DNA from: Chitinivibrionales bacterium
Lineage (GTDB): Bacteria; Fibrobacterota; Chitinivibrionia; Chitinivibrionales; FEN-1185
Assembly: GCA_028718065.1 (NCBI GenBank)
Contig: JAQUMP010000050.1
Coordinates: 1-11,992 of the forward strand
DNA length: 11,992 nt
Reading direction: 5' to 3'
Positions within the stretch are counted from its first letter, which is position 1. The number at the start of each line of letters is the position of its first letter. Of this stretch, positions 1-6,561 are shown piece by piece. The notes under the pieces were generated by a model. That model was given only the letters and a program-made list of their open reading frames with translations, was not told where the DNA came from and did not search any database. A program made the position numbers and the translations under genes.

Positions 1-3000
1 GAAATCATCAGGGGTAGCGTCCGCCGTTCCGCACCCACCGGCATTAGCGAGGGAGTGAAGGGAAGATCGAAATATTGGTATCGACCGTCCACCACGCTGT
101 AATTCTCAATTTCCACGGCGAATTGTTCCAACCCCGGATAGGTGTCGAACCGGGTTGTCAAACCGGACACGGGACGCGCGCCTTGGGCGACACTGGACAC
201 CAATTCCTGGTAATAACGGCGTTTTTCTTCCGGCGGCAATTCCGAGAAATATCGGTTCTTCGCATTGTAGCTGTTACCGTAATAATGCCGCACCACATTC
301 ACCCGGGCCTTGCCACTATCGGTCATAGAAAGTTGAAACACTGTTTCCGTCCTGTCCGAACAGTTTTTGGCGGACCGGATTACTTCATAACTCCGACTGG
401 AAAGTACCAACCCCAAGCGTCCGTCATCGGGCGTGGAACCGAGCTTGGAATACTGGTCCGCATCATTCAGATAGTAGATATCACCATCCAGACTAATTTT
501 AACCAAGGGCATTTGGAAAAGATTGGCCAGTGGGAATTCTTTGGCAACATTAGTAAGCTTCTTGATGGATGGAAGGTTTGAGGCCAGCACGAATTCTGGA
601 TGAAACCCGGCCACGGATAACATCGCGTATAGCAGGATGGCGCAATCCGCGGCATGGCCATAACCATCTGTCAACGTCGTATCGGCGGCGGAAAGTTCGC
701 CCAACGGCAGATCAGTGAAAGCGGGCCCAGCCATGCGGATGGAACGGGCGACGTAATCACGAATCGTTTTTACGGTTCCCTGTTTGGTTTTGCTTTGGCT
801 GGTTAATTGACGAACCAGCACCTCGGTTTTAGAACGCTTCCGTGAGCGATCGAGCATGGTATCGTTCAGGTCTTTCAAATAAGAGTTCATATCTCCGACG
901 AAATAATCCACGCCGGCGCTGTAAATCCAATCCGGGGGAAGTTGGGATTCCGCCGGCAATGCTTGAATATGGTCCGCGTGCCATTGGAATGTCTGCCCGT
1001 GATCGTCGTGTGTGGCTTCCTCCTTAATAAGTGATGGCTTACCGCTGACCATTTTCAAAATCTTGATATCCCGGGGGGCTGCCAAACGAAACGATTTCTG
1101 ATCGAGTTCATCCGACAGTTGGAACGATTCATGGCCGGAAAGATATGCCCTGCTCTTACTGGTGATTTCAAACTCCACTTCGATGGTGGAACCAATTTCC
1201 ACGCCGGGCAGATTGGCAACCAATATTTTCCCGCCGGTATAGCGTTTGGCGGACGCGTTCCAGCCGGCATCCATTACATTCATTTCGTTGGCGGCAATTT
1301 CCTGACTCTGCCCTGTCTTTGAAATCACCACGCCACGGATGAGCTTGGCTTCCTGCGTAGCGGGATTATAATCAATCTTTACCTCGGCCTCCCGGACCTT
1401 GCCGGCATAATTGAGAATGCGTTTGGAGTATTTCACCTTGTAAACCGCCGTATGGGCATCGGTTACATCCAGCTCCTTATCGCTCTTTAAAATCTCTGCA
1501 TCGGACTGCACTGCCAAGTTCGTCGCAGAATCAATCCTTGTCTCGGGCGGCGTAGGCGATTTATTCACCATAGCCATAACTGGCGCTTTGCGCCCGTCGT
1601 AGTCCAGGGCTTTCAAGGTTAGCTTGAGTTTTAAATATTGTGCAGGGGAGAACTCGACCGCTTTCAATTTAAATTCCCGCGAACACTCCAGCATCCCATT
1701 CGTGAAGCTAAAATTGCGCCGGTAGCTAAGACTTTCATCATCAATGGGGGGACATGCGGGCATGGACACAGCCGCAATAAAATTATCGGCCAGCTTGAGG
1801 GAAACGTCCTCACGTAAACCGCACGCATAATAAGTCCGCATCGGATATTTCCGTTTCTCCAAGCCCGCTCCGCCCAGAATAAAATTTATTACCCCGAGAT
1901 GTTTGCCGATCCATGGTGCCACTACCACCGCTTTGCCGCCGCCTGAGGCCGTCATACCCTCCACAGAAAATTCAATCTCCGCCCTCACAGGGACTGAAAC
2001 ATCGAGCATGTCCTTAGGCATCAGCTTGAGCGACTTCAAGCGGGCACCAGGCAGAGTCTGCTTGAGGTTGCTTTCGAAAAATCGCCTGATGTCATCGGGT
2101 TTCAGATGAGAAAAGTAATTCCGATATTGATCGTCGTTGACGCCCCCGAAGAGCAATTCCGATTTCGCTTCCAATCGGCCGTTGGCACCCAAGATGCCGG
2201 TCGTCTTCACCTGCATCATATGATTTTCCGGCGGCAGGATAGGACTGACCATGAGGTGCTCCCCTTCGGGTCGGCATACCAAATAACTCTGGTCACAATC
2301 ATAGGAAGGCAGCAAATCCCGCGTGTGCTCGTCGGTCGGGTCCATGAGCGTATATTCTCCCGCCTTCAATTCCACGCAAACAATGGCGTGATTGAAAAAC
2401 GGATCGGCTACCTCAGGGTCTTGTTTGGAACCAAGGCTGATCAGCACAGGATAAGAATTGAATCCGGCTGTCCGCAACATCGCCACAAGCAACGCGGCTT
2501 TGTCCCGACAGACGCCGTATTTTTTGTCGAACGTGATCTTTACGTCGTGCGGCTCGAAGCCCGGCCGGTCCTTTTCCGGCGTAAGTCCCATGTAACGGAT
2601 ATTTTTGGAGATGTGATAAAACACCGCTCTGACCTTGTCCAAATCGGTTTTCATGCCGACGGTCAAATCCGCTACGGTTTGTTTCATCTCGGGCGTTGTG
2701 GCCTCCAGATGCGGGCGGCTTAAATCCCAATACCATTTTGACACCGACCGCCAGTCGGGCACAGTGCTGACCAGCAGACGTTGTAAAACCATTTCGTAGG
2801 GCGGCATGGAAGGTTCTGCAAACATACGCGGCACATGGTTCACTTCCCAATGATGGATCACCGTGTTGCCGTCACCGGCTCGGGTCGAATGCTTTATCGT
2901 ACCGGGAATCTCGTCCCGCAATACCATGCTTTTCAAGGGTCGTTGCGCCGGGGCTTGGATTTCATAGGAAATATGCCGGATGTAACCATTGCCCTCAAAC

Positions 3001-3572
3001 ACATTCTCATCGGAAAATTCACCGGGAATAATGGAACGCAGAATCGTCTCGCGGGTAATGGCATGGACCATGTCACCGATTTCCAGTTGAGGAATGTTCA
3101 CCTGCAGCAAACGACTGTTGGGATCGTAAATGTTCATCGCCATCTGACGGTTATCGATGGTCTCTTTCGAGTTCGCCGTCAAGTCCACAGTAACCACAGA
3201 AGCATCAGGCTTTCTCACCTCAAGCTTGACCACCTCCGCCGTCGAATAGGGTAGCATGAAATTCAGGGTGATCGTCCGATTGTTTCGCTTCCCTTTTTCC
3301 GTCAGAACTTTGACAAAGGACTCATCCTGCATCTCAGCGGTGCCGTCAGACCGGTATACCCGCATCATTTTCTTTTCAACCGTCGCCTCGTCACAATCCG
3401 GAAATTTTGCCGGCGTGATTTCAGCCGCCGCGGTTAAAACTTTTCCCGCATCAATGAACGACCAGGTGTTGCCCGAATAACGATTGGCCGTTTCAGCGGC
3501 CGCCGACCACGTTACCGTAATAATTAAAACCGGCAACAGACTGCGAAGATGGGATAAAAAATTAAATTTCAT
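1..3572 (-). CDS. Exported tandem DUF3857/transglutaminase-like protein (C-terminus beyond window)
   Basis: The minus frame is open from ATG at 3572 to the left edge, giving 1190 codons with no stop. Residues 1-26 look like a signal peptide (K2, R10, hydrophobic 11-22, AAA before E27), so the protein is exported. Two similar units follow. Unit 1 has a DUF3857-like beta domain (about 55-230) and a transglutaminase-like domain (about 300-415) with motifs YGVCRDKAALL, FNHAIV and MDPTDE, giving a Cys355-His395-Asp411 triad. Residues 440-670 resemble the usual DUF3858-like tail. Unit 2 repeats the plan: DUF3857-like at about 700-860 and transglutaminase-like at about 930-1040. There the Cys position is Ala974 (the Cys has moved to 977 in YGHAADCAILL), the His position is Met1021, and Asp1037 is kept. 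Family members are usually periplasmic or surface proteins of unknown substrate, acting as peptidase or transglutaminase folds. The SD site is poor (no GGAG before the ATG). It is transcribed away from the rest of the window. Confidence 0.88.
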   Translation of the reverse strand, partial: MKFNFLSHLRSLLPVLIITVTWSAAAETANRYSGNTWSFIDAGKVLTAAAEITPAKFPDCDEATVEKKMMRVYRSDGTAEMQDESFVKVLTEKGKRNNRTITLNFMLPYSTAEVVKLEVRKPDASVVTVDLTANSKETIDNRQMAMNIYDPNSRLLQVNIPQLEIGDMVHAITRETILRSIIPGEFSDENVFEGNGYIRHISYEIQAPAQRPLKSMVLRDEIPGTIKHSTRAGDGNTVIHHWEVNHVPRMFAEPSMPPYEMVLQRLLVSTVPDWRSVSKWYWDLSRPHLEATTPEMKQTVADLTVGMKTDLDKVRAVFYHISKNIRYMGLTPEKDRPGFEPHDVKITFDKKYGVCRDKAALLVAMLRTAGFNSYPVLISLGSKQDPEVADPFFNHAIVCVELKAGEYTLMDPTDEHTRDLLPSYDCDQSYLVCRPEGEHLMVSPILPPENHMMQVKTTGILGANGRLEAKSELLFGGVNDDQYRNYFSHLKPDDIRRFFESNLKQTLPGARLKSLKLMPKDMLDVSVPVRAEIEFSVEGMTASGGGKAVVVAPWIGKHLGVINFILGGAGLEKRKYPMRTYYACGLREDVSLKLADNFIAAVSMPACPPIDDESLSYRRNFSFTNGMLECSREFKLKAVEFSPAQYLKLKLTLKALDYDGRKAPVMAMVNKSPTPPETRIDSATNLAVQSDAEILKSDKELDVTDAHTAVYKVKYSKRILNYAGKVREAEVKIDYNPATQEAKLIRGVVISKTGQSQEIAANEMNVMDAGWNASAKRYTGGKILVANLPGVEIGSTIEVEFEITSKSRAYLSGHESFQLSDELDQKSFRLAAPRDIKILKMVSGKPSLIKEEATHDDHGQTFQWHADHIQALPAESQLPPDWIYSAGVDYFVGDMNSYLKDLNDTMLDRSRKRSKTEVLVRQLTSQSKTKQGTVKTIRDYVARSIRMAGPAFTDLPLGELSAADTTLTDGYGHAADCAILLYAMLSVAGFHPEFVLASNLPSIKKLTNVAKEFPLANLFQMPLVKISLDGDIYYLNDADQYSKLGSTPDDGRLGLVLSSRSYEVIRSAKNCSDRTETVFQLSMTDSGKARVNVVRHYYGNSYNAKNRYFSELPPEEKRRYYQELVSSVAQGARPVSGLTTRFDTYPGLEQFAVEIENYSVVDGRYQYFDLPFTPSLMPVGAERRTLPLMI

Positions 3573-3822
3573 AAAAATTGGACGGAATGATTAGTAATTG
3601 TTTTCCGAAGGTGGACTGTTTAAAAAACTTGCTTTACAATCATTCTGTTTTTGCCCTGGTATGATGGCCCAGGGAATCGACCACTCCGTTTCCTATTTGC
3701 TAAAATATCTGTTTACGGGGTGCAAATCAAGAGAATGAGGACGTTGACGACGAGCAAAACGAAACGGCAAGCTAAAAAAACAATTTTTGTCGGTTCCCAT
3801 TCTCCCTACGCTCTTACCCAAA
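3573..3822. other. Intergenic, no gene seen
   Basis: This stretch lies upstream of the DUF3857 gene and downstream of the catalase remnant. The short plus-strand frame from 3651 has no SD site and no recognisable content. A small hairpin (CCCTGG 3654-3659 with CCAGGG 3669-3674) has no T-run on either side, so it is not a convincing terminator. No clear -35/-10 pair was found for the minus-strand gene. Confidence 0.5.
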
Positions 3823-4006
3823 CTACATTTGGTCAACCTTTTCAATCAAGCTCTGGCTAACTCTTTTCTTTAGTGTCCTTGAAGCCTGAAAAATCGACAT
3901 GGTATCCTGCAGAAGCATCGGTCCTCTTTTGCCGGCAGTTATCACGTTCTGAATTATCCACTACTGGAGCGCCGGAAGTGGATGTCAAGTTTTGTTTGTC
4001 AGCCAT
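3823..4006 (-). pseudogene. Catalase N-terminal remnant, frameshifted
   Basis: The gene starts at ATG 4006 behind a strong SD (AAAGGAGC, 7 bases before the ATG). The first 18 residues, MADKQNLTSTSGAPVVDN, match the conserved start of monofunctional haem catalases. The reading frame then has one extra T on the minus strand (about position 3952). Skipping it restores QNVITAGKRGPMLLQD, the next conserved catalase stretch. As written, the frame runs on unrelated to TAG at 3857; the corrected frame ends at TAG 3823. After LLQD the corrected frame no longer resembles catalase, and the haem-binding and catalytic His/Asn regions are missing, so roughly 450 residues have been lost. The remnant cannot be an active catalase. 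A sequencing error could explain the extra base, but not the missing body of the gene. Confidence 0.85.
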
Positions 4007-4050
4007 AGGAAGCTCCTTTCTTTTTGCCAAAGCACAATTGCTTATTGAGA

Positions 4051-4072
4051 ACGCCATTTACCTTAATGGCGT
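4051..4072. terminator. 8-bp perfect hairpin at end of small ORF
   Basis: ACGCCATT (4051-4058) pairs with AATGGCGT (4065-4072) around a 6-base loop. It overlaps the stop codon of the minus-strand 49-residue ORF, where a transcription end is expected. No T-run follows on the minus strand, so it may be only a 3' stabilising or weak termination hairpin. Position and perfect pairing are seen; function is inferred. Confidence 0.35.
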
Positions 4073-4212
4073 CTTCTAAAAATATAGGTTATTATTGTCA
4101 CCCCTATTATAATAAAAAAACCCCAGAAAAACCAATATTGAAAATCAAGATTTTTAGCAAAAAAGAAAACGACTATTGCTACAACCACCAATATTCCGGC
4201 AAATGTTATCAT
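4063..4212 (-). CDS. Small two-helix membrane protein, 49 aa, unknown
   Basis: This short frame runs from ATG 4212 to TAA 4063. It encodes 49 residues that are almost wholly hydrophobic. One probable helix lies at 2-18, followed by a short polar turn (AKNLDFQ). A second helix at about 25-43 is rich in aromatic residues and Ile (WFFWGFF). The end is basic (RRRH), which suggests a cytoplasmic C-terminus by the positive-inside rule. An in-frame stop lies just upstream of the ATG, so the start is well bounded. An AAAGGG tract about 11 bases before it can serve as SD. It lies 36 bp downstream of the SdpI-like gene in the same direction and is probably co-transcribed. I do not recognise the family. 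It could be a small accessory or toxin-like membrane peptide, or a remnant of a larger membrane protein. Confidence 0.55.
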   Translation of the reverse strand: MITFAGILVVVAIVVFFFAKNLDFQYWFFWGFFIIIGVTIITYIFRRRH

Positions 4213-4248
4213 TATTATTTATTGCCCTTTTTATCGCAAACAACCACC

Positions 4249-4584
4249 TCAATGTTTTTTCAGATATGCAAACGATACAAGTATGGCTATCAGTAAAGGT
4301 CCTGTAAGTGAAAGCAAAGATAAGCAAGTCAGATCCTTTTCTGGATTCTTGAAACCATACACAACCAGCACAATCAAAAGTATTGAAGAAATTATCCCTG
4401 CCCATAGCAATGCTTCCCCTGCAAATCTATTGGCCTTAAACCAGATTTGATCATTACTCATAGTCTTGGGTGTTCGAAATCCATAAAAATCATTTCTGGA
4501 TATTGAACCTTTGATCAATGGTATTGATAAACCGACTATGAGAAGGGAGGCCACCAACAGCATTAAAGGCATGGTATAGGACAT
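4249..4584 (-). CDS. SdpI-family membrane protein
   Basis: 111 residues. Three probable membrane helices lie at about 5-25, 58-78 and 88-108. Between helices 1 and 2 is the family signature: NDFYGFRTPKTM (31-42) followed by IWFKANRFAG (47-56), which I recognise from SdpI/YhfL-type proteins. In Bacillus subtilis, SdpI gives immunity to the SdpC toxin and acts as a sensor that binds the SdpR repressor. Many short three-helix homologues in other phyla have no known toxin partner, and no sdpC or sdpR is visible here. The ATG at 4584 has no SD; an A-rich tract precedes it. The 49-residue membrane peptide lies 36 bp downstream and is likely in the same operon. The family call is firm; an immunity role is not shown. 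Confidence 0.85.
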   Translation of the reverse strand: MSYTMPLMLLVASLLIVGLSIPLIKGSISRNDFYGFRTPKTMSNDQIWFKANRFAGEALLWAGIISSILLIVLVVYGFKNPEKDLTCLSLLSLTGPLLIAILVSFAYLKKH

Positions 4585-4710
4585 GTTGTATACTTTTTTT
4601 TGTTGTGATTTTACGATACAGTTAGCTGGCCGGGCAAGATCAGTCAGCGTTAATACTCCACATTGTTTTGCTTAAAATCATGACGAGACCCCGAACAGCG
4701 GCATTGAGCT

Positions 4711-4875
4711 TTAAGGTATCGAACCCATGTCGGTTGATCCGTCATTCACGATTATGATCTCTGAGCGCCGGTGAAGGTCCGCGGGAATAATGGCGTCGCA
4801 CACTGCACCGATACCGGCCTCCTCGTTATAGACGGGAATGACAATCGAGACAGTTTTTTCGGGATCCATCGGCAT
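4711..4875 (-). pseudogene. Glycosyltransferase family 2, 5' fragment only
   Basis: The start is taken at ATG 4875 (MPMDPEK) because GAAGGA lies just before it; the frame can be extended upstream to 4947 without support. Residues VSIVIPVYNEE and EIIIVNDGSTD are the first beta strand and the nucleotide-sugar-binding strand of a GT-A fold, as in dolichol-phosphate mannose synthase-like enzymes. Immediately after NDGSTD the frame goes to MGSIP and stops. The DxD metal site, acceptor region and any C-terminal helices are absent, so about 80% or more of a typical enzyme is missing and this is not a functional transferase. Other frames downstream (4600-4710) do not clearly carry the rest of the enzyme, so a deletion or rearrangement is more likely than a simple frameshift. 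Confidence 0.8.
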
Positions 4876-4945
4876 TTTTCCTTCTTTATGACCCCTCGAA
4901 AAAACCCTTCTCTTTTCCCGGTAGGTGTTCTGCAATTTTTGGATC

Positions 4946-4967
4946 AAGGTCCACCCGCGGGGACCTT
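4946..4967. terminator. 7-bp hairpin between GT2 fragment and DUF2946-like gene
   Basis: AAGGTCC (4946-4952) pairs with GGACCTT (4961-4967) around a GC-rich 8-base loop. It lies downstream of the minus-strand His/Cys membrane protein gene and upstream of the glycosyltransferase fragment. No clean T-run follows on the minus strand, so terminator function is uncertain. Confidence 0.35.
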
Positions 4968-5024
4968 AGAATTTGTTTTGCAAACGGAATCAGATGTTGC
5001 GTTTAGATAGATGAGCAGAAAAGA

Positions 5025-5333
5025 TCACTGTCCGAGCGGAGGAGCACGGCTATGGTAAGCTGAGGAATATTCACTTATCTTGCTTTGGCAATTAAAAACA
5101 GCCACTCCAAGGAATGCGGTCACCAAAAATATGAGACAAAAAACAACGGCTGCTTCGGCAGGCTGACTTTGAATTTGACAAAGGGTGCAATCGGGGTGTT
5201 CTTTACCATCAGTATGGTGGTGGCTTGGAAGGATAACTCCGAAAAACAAAATCAGAAATAGCGCAATGCAAATTGAAAAAAAGCGCGGGAGTTTATTCCC
5301 CGATAAAACCGAAGAATTGACAGGTAGTATCAT
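5025..5333 (-). CDS. Small His/Cys membrane protein, DUF2946-like
   Basis: 102 residues. A first hydrophobic helix at about 17-36 could be a signal anchor. It is followed by a short His/Cys segment, SHHHTDGKEHPDCTLCQ (about 37-53), then a second hydrophobic helix (about 60-80) and a polar tail ending in SRAPPLGQ. HHH followed by a CxxC and a C-terminal R-x-P-P tail are traits I associate with DUF2946-like proteins, which often sit beside metal-uptake receptors or copper genes. The His and Cys residues would lie on the outer face of the inner membrane and could bind a metal ion; this is inferred. No metal transport gene is seen next to it, so its partner is unknown. Weak SD (AAAGATTC). Confidence 0.6.
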   Translation of the reverse strand: MILPVNSSVLSGNKLPRFFSICIALFLILFFGVILPSHHHTDGKEHPDCTLCQIQSQPAEAAVVFCLIFLVTAFLGVAVFNCQSKISEYSSAYHSRAPPLGQ

Positions 5334-5582
5334 AAATGTTTGAATCTTTAAAATTTACCAGGCACATCCGACTCAAAACAATATAATATATTCTTGCCCA
5401 CGAATTATTGATTGCAATCGTCTGAATAGGACAGGAAAATGTATTTCGAAAAAAAACAATATGTCGTAGGTATCCTCCGTGGGGGCAAAGAGAACTGTAA
5501 ATTGAGGTTGCAATTCTTTTATATTATTACACCTGTTCTGCCTGTGACAACGATTGCATTCGCAAATTAGAAGGAGGCCAGC
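5334..5582. promoter_or_regulatory. Divergent intergenic region
   Basis: This 249-bp AT-rich spacer separates the minus-strand His/Cys membrane gene from the plus-strand monooxygenase-like gene, so it should hold two divergent promoters. No unambiguous -35/-10 pair was found for either. A perfect palindrome GATTGCAATC lies near 5409-5418, and a similar CGATTGCATTCG occurs near 5551-5562, just ahead of the plus-strand SD. These could be two copies of a regulator site, but two imperfect copies are weak evidence. Confidence 0.3.
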
Positions 5583-5873
5583 ATGTTCATAAGAATCACG
5601 GTTCTCGAGTTCGATCCCGCCAATGCTTCAGAGGTAGAGCGCTTCTGGAGGGAACGGTCGCGTCCGTCTGCCTTATCCCAAAAAGGTAATCTGGGGGCCA
5701 AGGCCTTCCGCGTGGTCCATGCACTAGGACAAATGATAATGGTGGGCGAATGGGAAACCAAGGAAGAAGCGGAAACCTACCTTCAAAGTCCGGAGCACGT
5801 TGCGCTCAATGACGGCCTCGCCCCGTATTTAAAGGGATGCCTTGTACGTTATGTAGGTGAAAGCGTCGACTAA
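5583..5873 (+). CDS. Dimeric alpha/beta-barrel protein, antibiotic biosynthesis monooxygenase-like
   Basis: 96 residues, the normal length for a single-domain ABM-type protein. The start is secured by an ideal SD, AAGGAGG, 6 bases before the ATG. The pattern fits the ferredoxin-like fold: strand MFIRITVLEF, a helix around EVERFWRE, strands AKAFRVVHA and MIMVGEWETKEEAETYLQSPEH, then a final strand LVRYVGE. The segment EWETKEEAETYLQSPEH is typical of the family, whose members form dimers and act as cofactor-free oxygenases, haem-degrading enzymes or stress proteins of unknown substrate. No active-site His/Asn pattern decides between these. It lies 151 bp upstream of the HU-family gene in the same direction. 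No biosynthetic genes surround it, so a housekeeping or stress role is more likely than antibiotic synthesis. Confidence 0.7.
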   Translation: MFIRITVLEFDPANASEVERFWRERSRPSALSQKGNLGAKAFRVVHALGQMIMVGEWETKEEAETYLQSPEHVALNDGLAPYLKGCLVRYVGESVD

Positions 5874-6024
5874 TGCCTTATACGGGGTTGCTTCACGAAA
5901 CTGACAAAGTCGTAATCAAATGTCTTTTAAAAGCAAAAGCCCAATTTTGCAGTCTCCCCGACTGCAATTGCGGTCCCTGGGTTCCAGCCGTCTGGGGATC
6001 GCCGGGCATTATAAAGGGAAATAA

Positions 6025-6351
6025 ATGTCCAATATCAACAAGCATGATCTTATTGTCGACGTTTCAAAAGTGACCGGGATCACTCAGGCTGATACTACAA
6101 TCGGTATTGAGGAATTACTAAAAACGATTTCCAAATTTCTGGAAACCGGCCAGCATATCGAGCTTAGGGGGTTCGGGACGTTTTATACAAAAATCCGCAA
6201 AGCCCGGCCTGCCCGAAATCCCAAAACGGGCGAGGTCGTACCGCTCCCGCGCCGTGTCGTTCCACTTTTTAAATACAGCCACGAGCTGAAAGGAAAGATT
6301 GCTACGGAGATGATGGGCGCACCTTACGAAACGGGAAAAATCGACCGATAA
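6025..6351 (+). CDS. HU/IHF-family DNA-binding protein
   Basis: 108 residues, slightly longer than the usual 90-100 because of a short polar C-terminal extension (about 95-108). The start ATG has AAGGGA 6 bases upstream. The fold is recognisable in order: an N-terminal helical dimerisation part (NKHDLIVDVSKVTGITQ), the loop motif RGFGTF (48-53), the beta-arm tip with RNPKTGE (64-70, whose Pro intercalates into bent DNA), and the closing FKYSHELK (82-89). Such proteins bend and wrap DNA as homo- or heterodimers and support replication, recombination and transcription. The subtype (HU, IHF alpha or IHF beta) cannot be set from this copy alone. It is not in an operon with an obvious partner. A symmetrical A/T hairpin at 6336-6364 spans its stop codon and may end the transcript. 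Confidence 0.9.
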   Translation: MSNINKHDLIVDVSKVTGITQADTTIGIEELLKTISKFLETGQHIELRGFGTFYTKIRKARPARNPKTGEVVPLPRRVVPLFKYSHELKGKIATEMMGAPYETGKIDR

Positions 6352-6364
6352 GTGACCGATTTTT
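6336..6364 (+). terminator. A-tract/T-tract hairpin after HU-family gene
   Basis: AAAAATCG (6336-6343) is the exact reverse complement of CGATTTTT (6357-6364), with a 13-base loop carrying the HU-family stop codon. An AT-rich stem ending in five T fits a weak intrinsic terminator that could work in either direction. The same stretch carries GACCGA three times (about 6343, 6354, 6376). Confidence 0.45.
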
Positions 6365-6494
6365 CTCGACTAATTGACCGAAATGGAATCGTCAACCAAA
6401 ATCCGCCCTTTTAACCTTAGTAAAAATCATTATCGGGCGTACCGCACGGAGGGGGACCCTACCTCCATCTCTAAGAAAGCTTCTCTGGACACGC

Positions 6495-6506
6495 TAACGT
6501 ACGTTA
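6495..6506. promoter_or_regulatory. 12-bp perfect palindrome upstream of kinase gene
   Basis: TAACGTACGTTA is a perfect 12-bp palindrome. It ends 26 bp before the TATAAT box of the hybrid kinase gene, just ahead of where a -35 element would lie. That is a plausible binding site for a dimeric regulator. Only one copy is seen in the window. Confidence 0.35.
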
Positions 6507-6532
6507 TATTCCGTTTTCTGCGGTGGCTCCTA

Positions 6533-6538
6533 TATAAT
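6533..6538 (+). promoter_or_regulatory. TATAAT -10 box for hybrid kinase
   Basis: A perfect TATAAT lies 23 bases before the kinase ATG. The -35 region at 17-18 bp spacing (TTCCGT) is poor. A start site near 6545 would give a leader of about 17 bases with no SD, so the transcript would be nearly leaderless. Confidence 0.45.
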
Positions 6539-6561
6539 TTCCCTTAAATTATATTAGTAAA

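Noticed and set aside
2106..2723. 205-codon plus-strand frame, and a 145-codon minus frame at 2413-2850
   Set aside because: Both are shadows of the continuous minus-strand frame from 3572 to the left edge, which has clear domain motifs; neither shows recognisable content.
3651..4296. Plus-strand short frames at 3651-3860, 3873-4079 and 4024-4296
   Set aside because: They are antisense to the catalase remnant and the small membrane ORF, or lie in AT-rich spacer, without SD or family features.
5873..6073. 66-codon frame overlapping the ABM-like stop (TAATG) and running into the HU-family gene
   Set aside because: The TAATG overlap suggests coupling, but the frame overlaps the HU-family start by 49 bases, has a Cys/Pro-rich sequence without family features, and lacks its own SD.
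5583..6351. ABM-like plus HU-family genes as an antibiotic biosynthesis or phage-related operon
   Set aside because: No synthase, integrase or phage structural gene is present; both families are widespread in ordinary chromosomal contexts.
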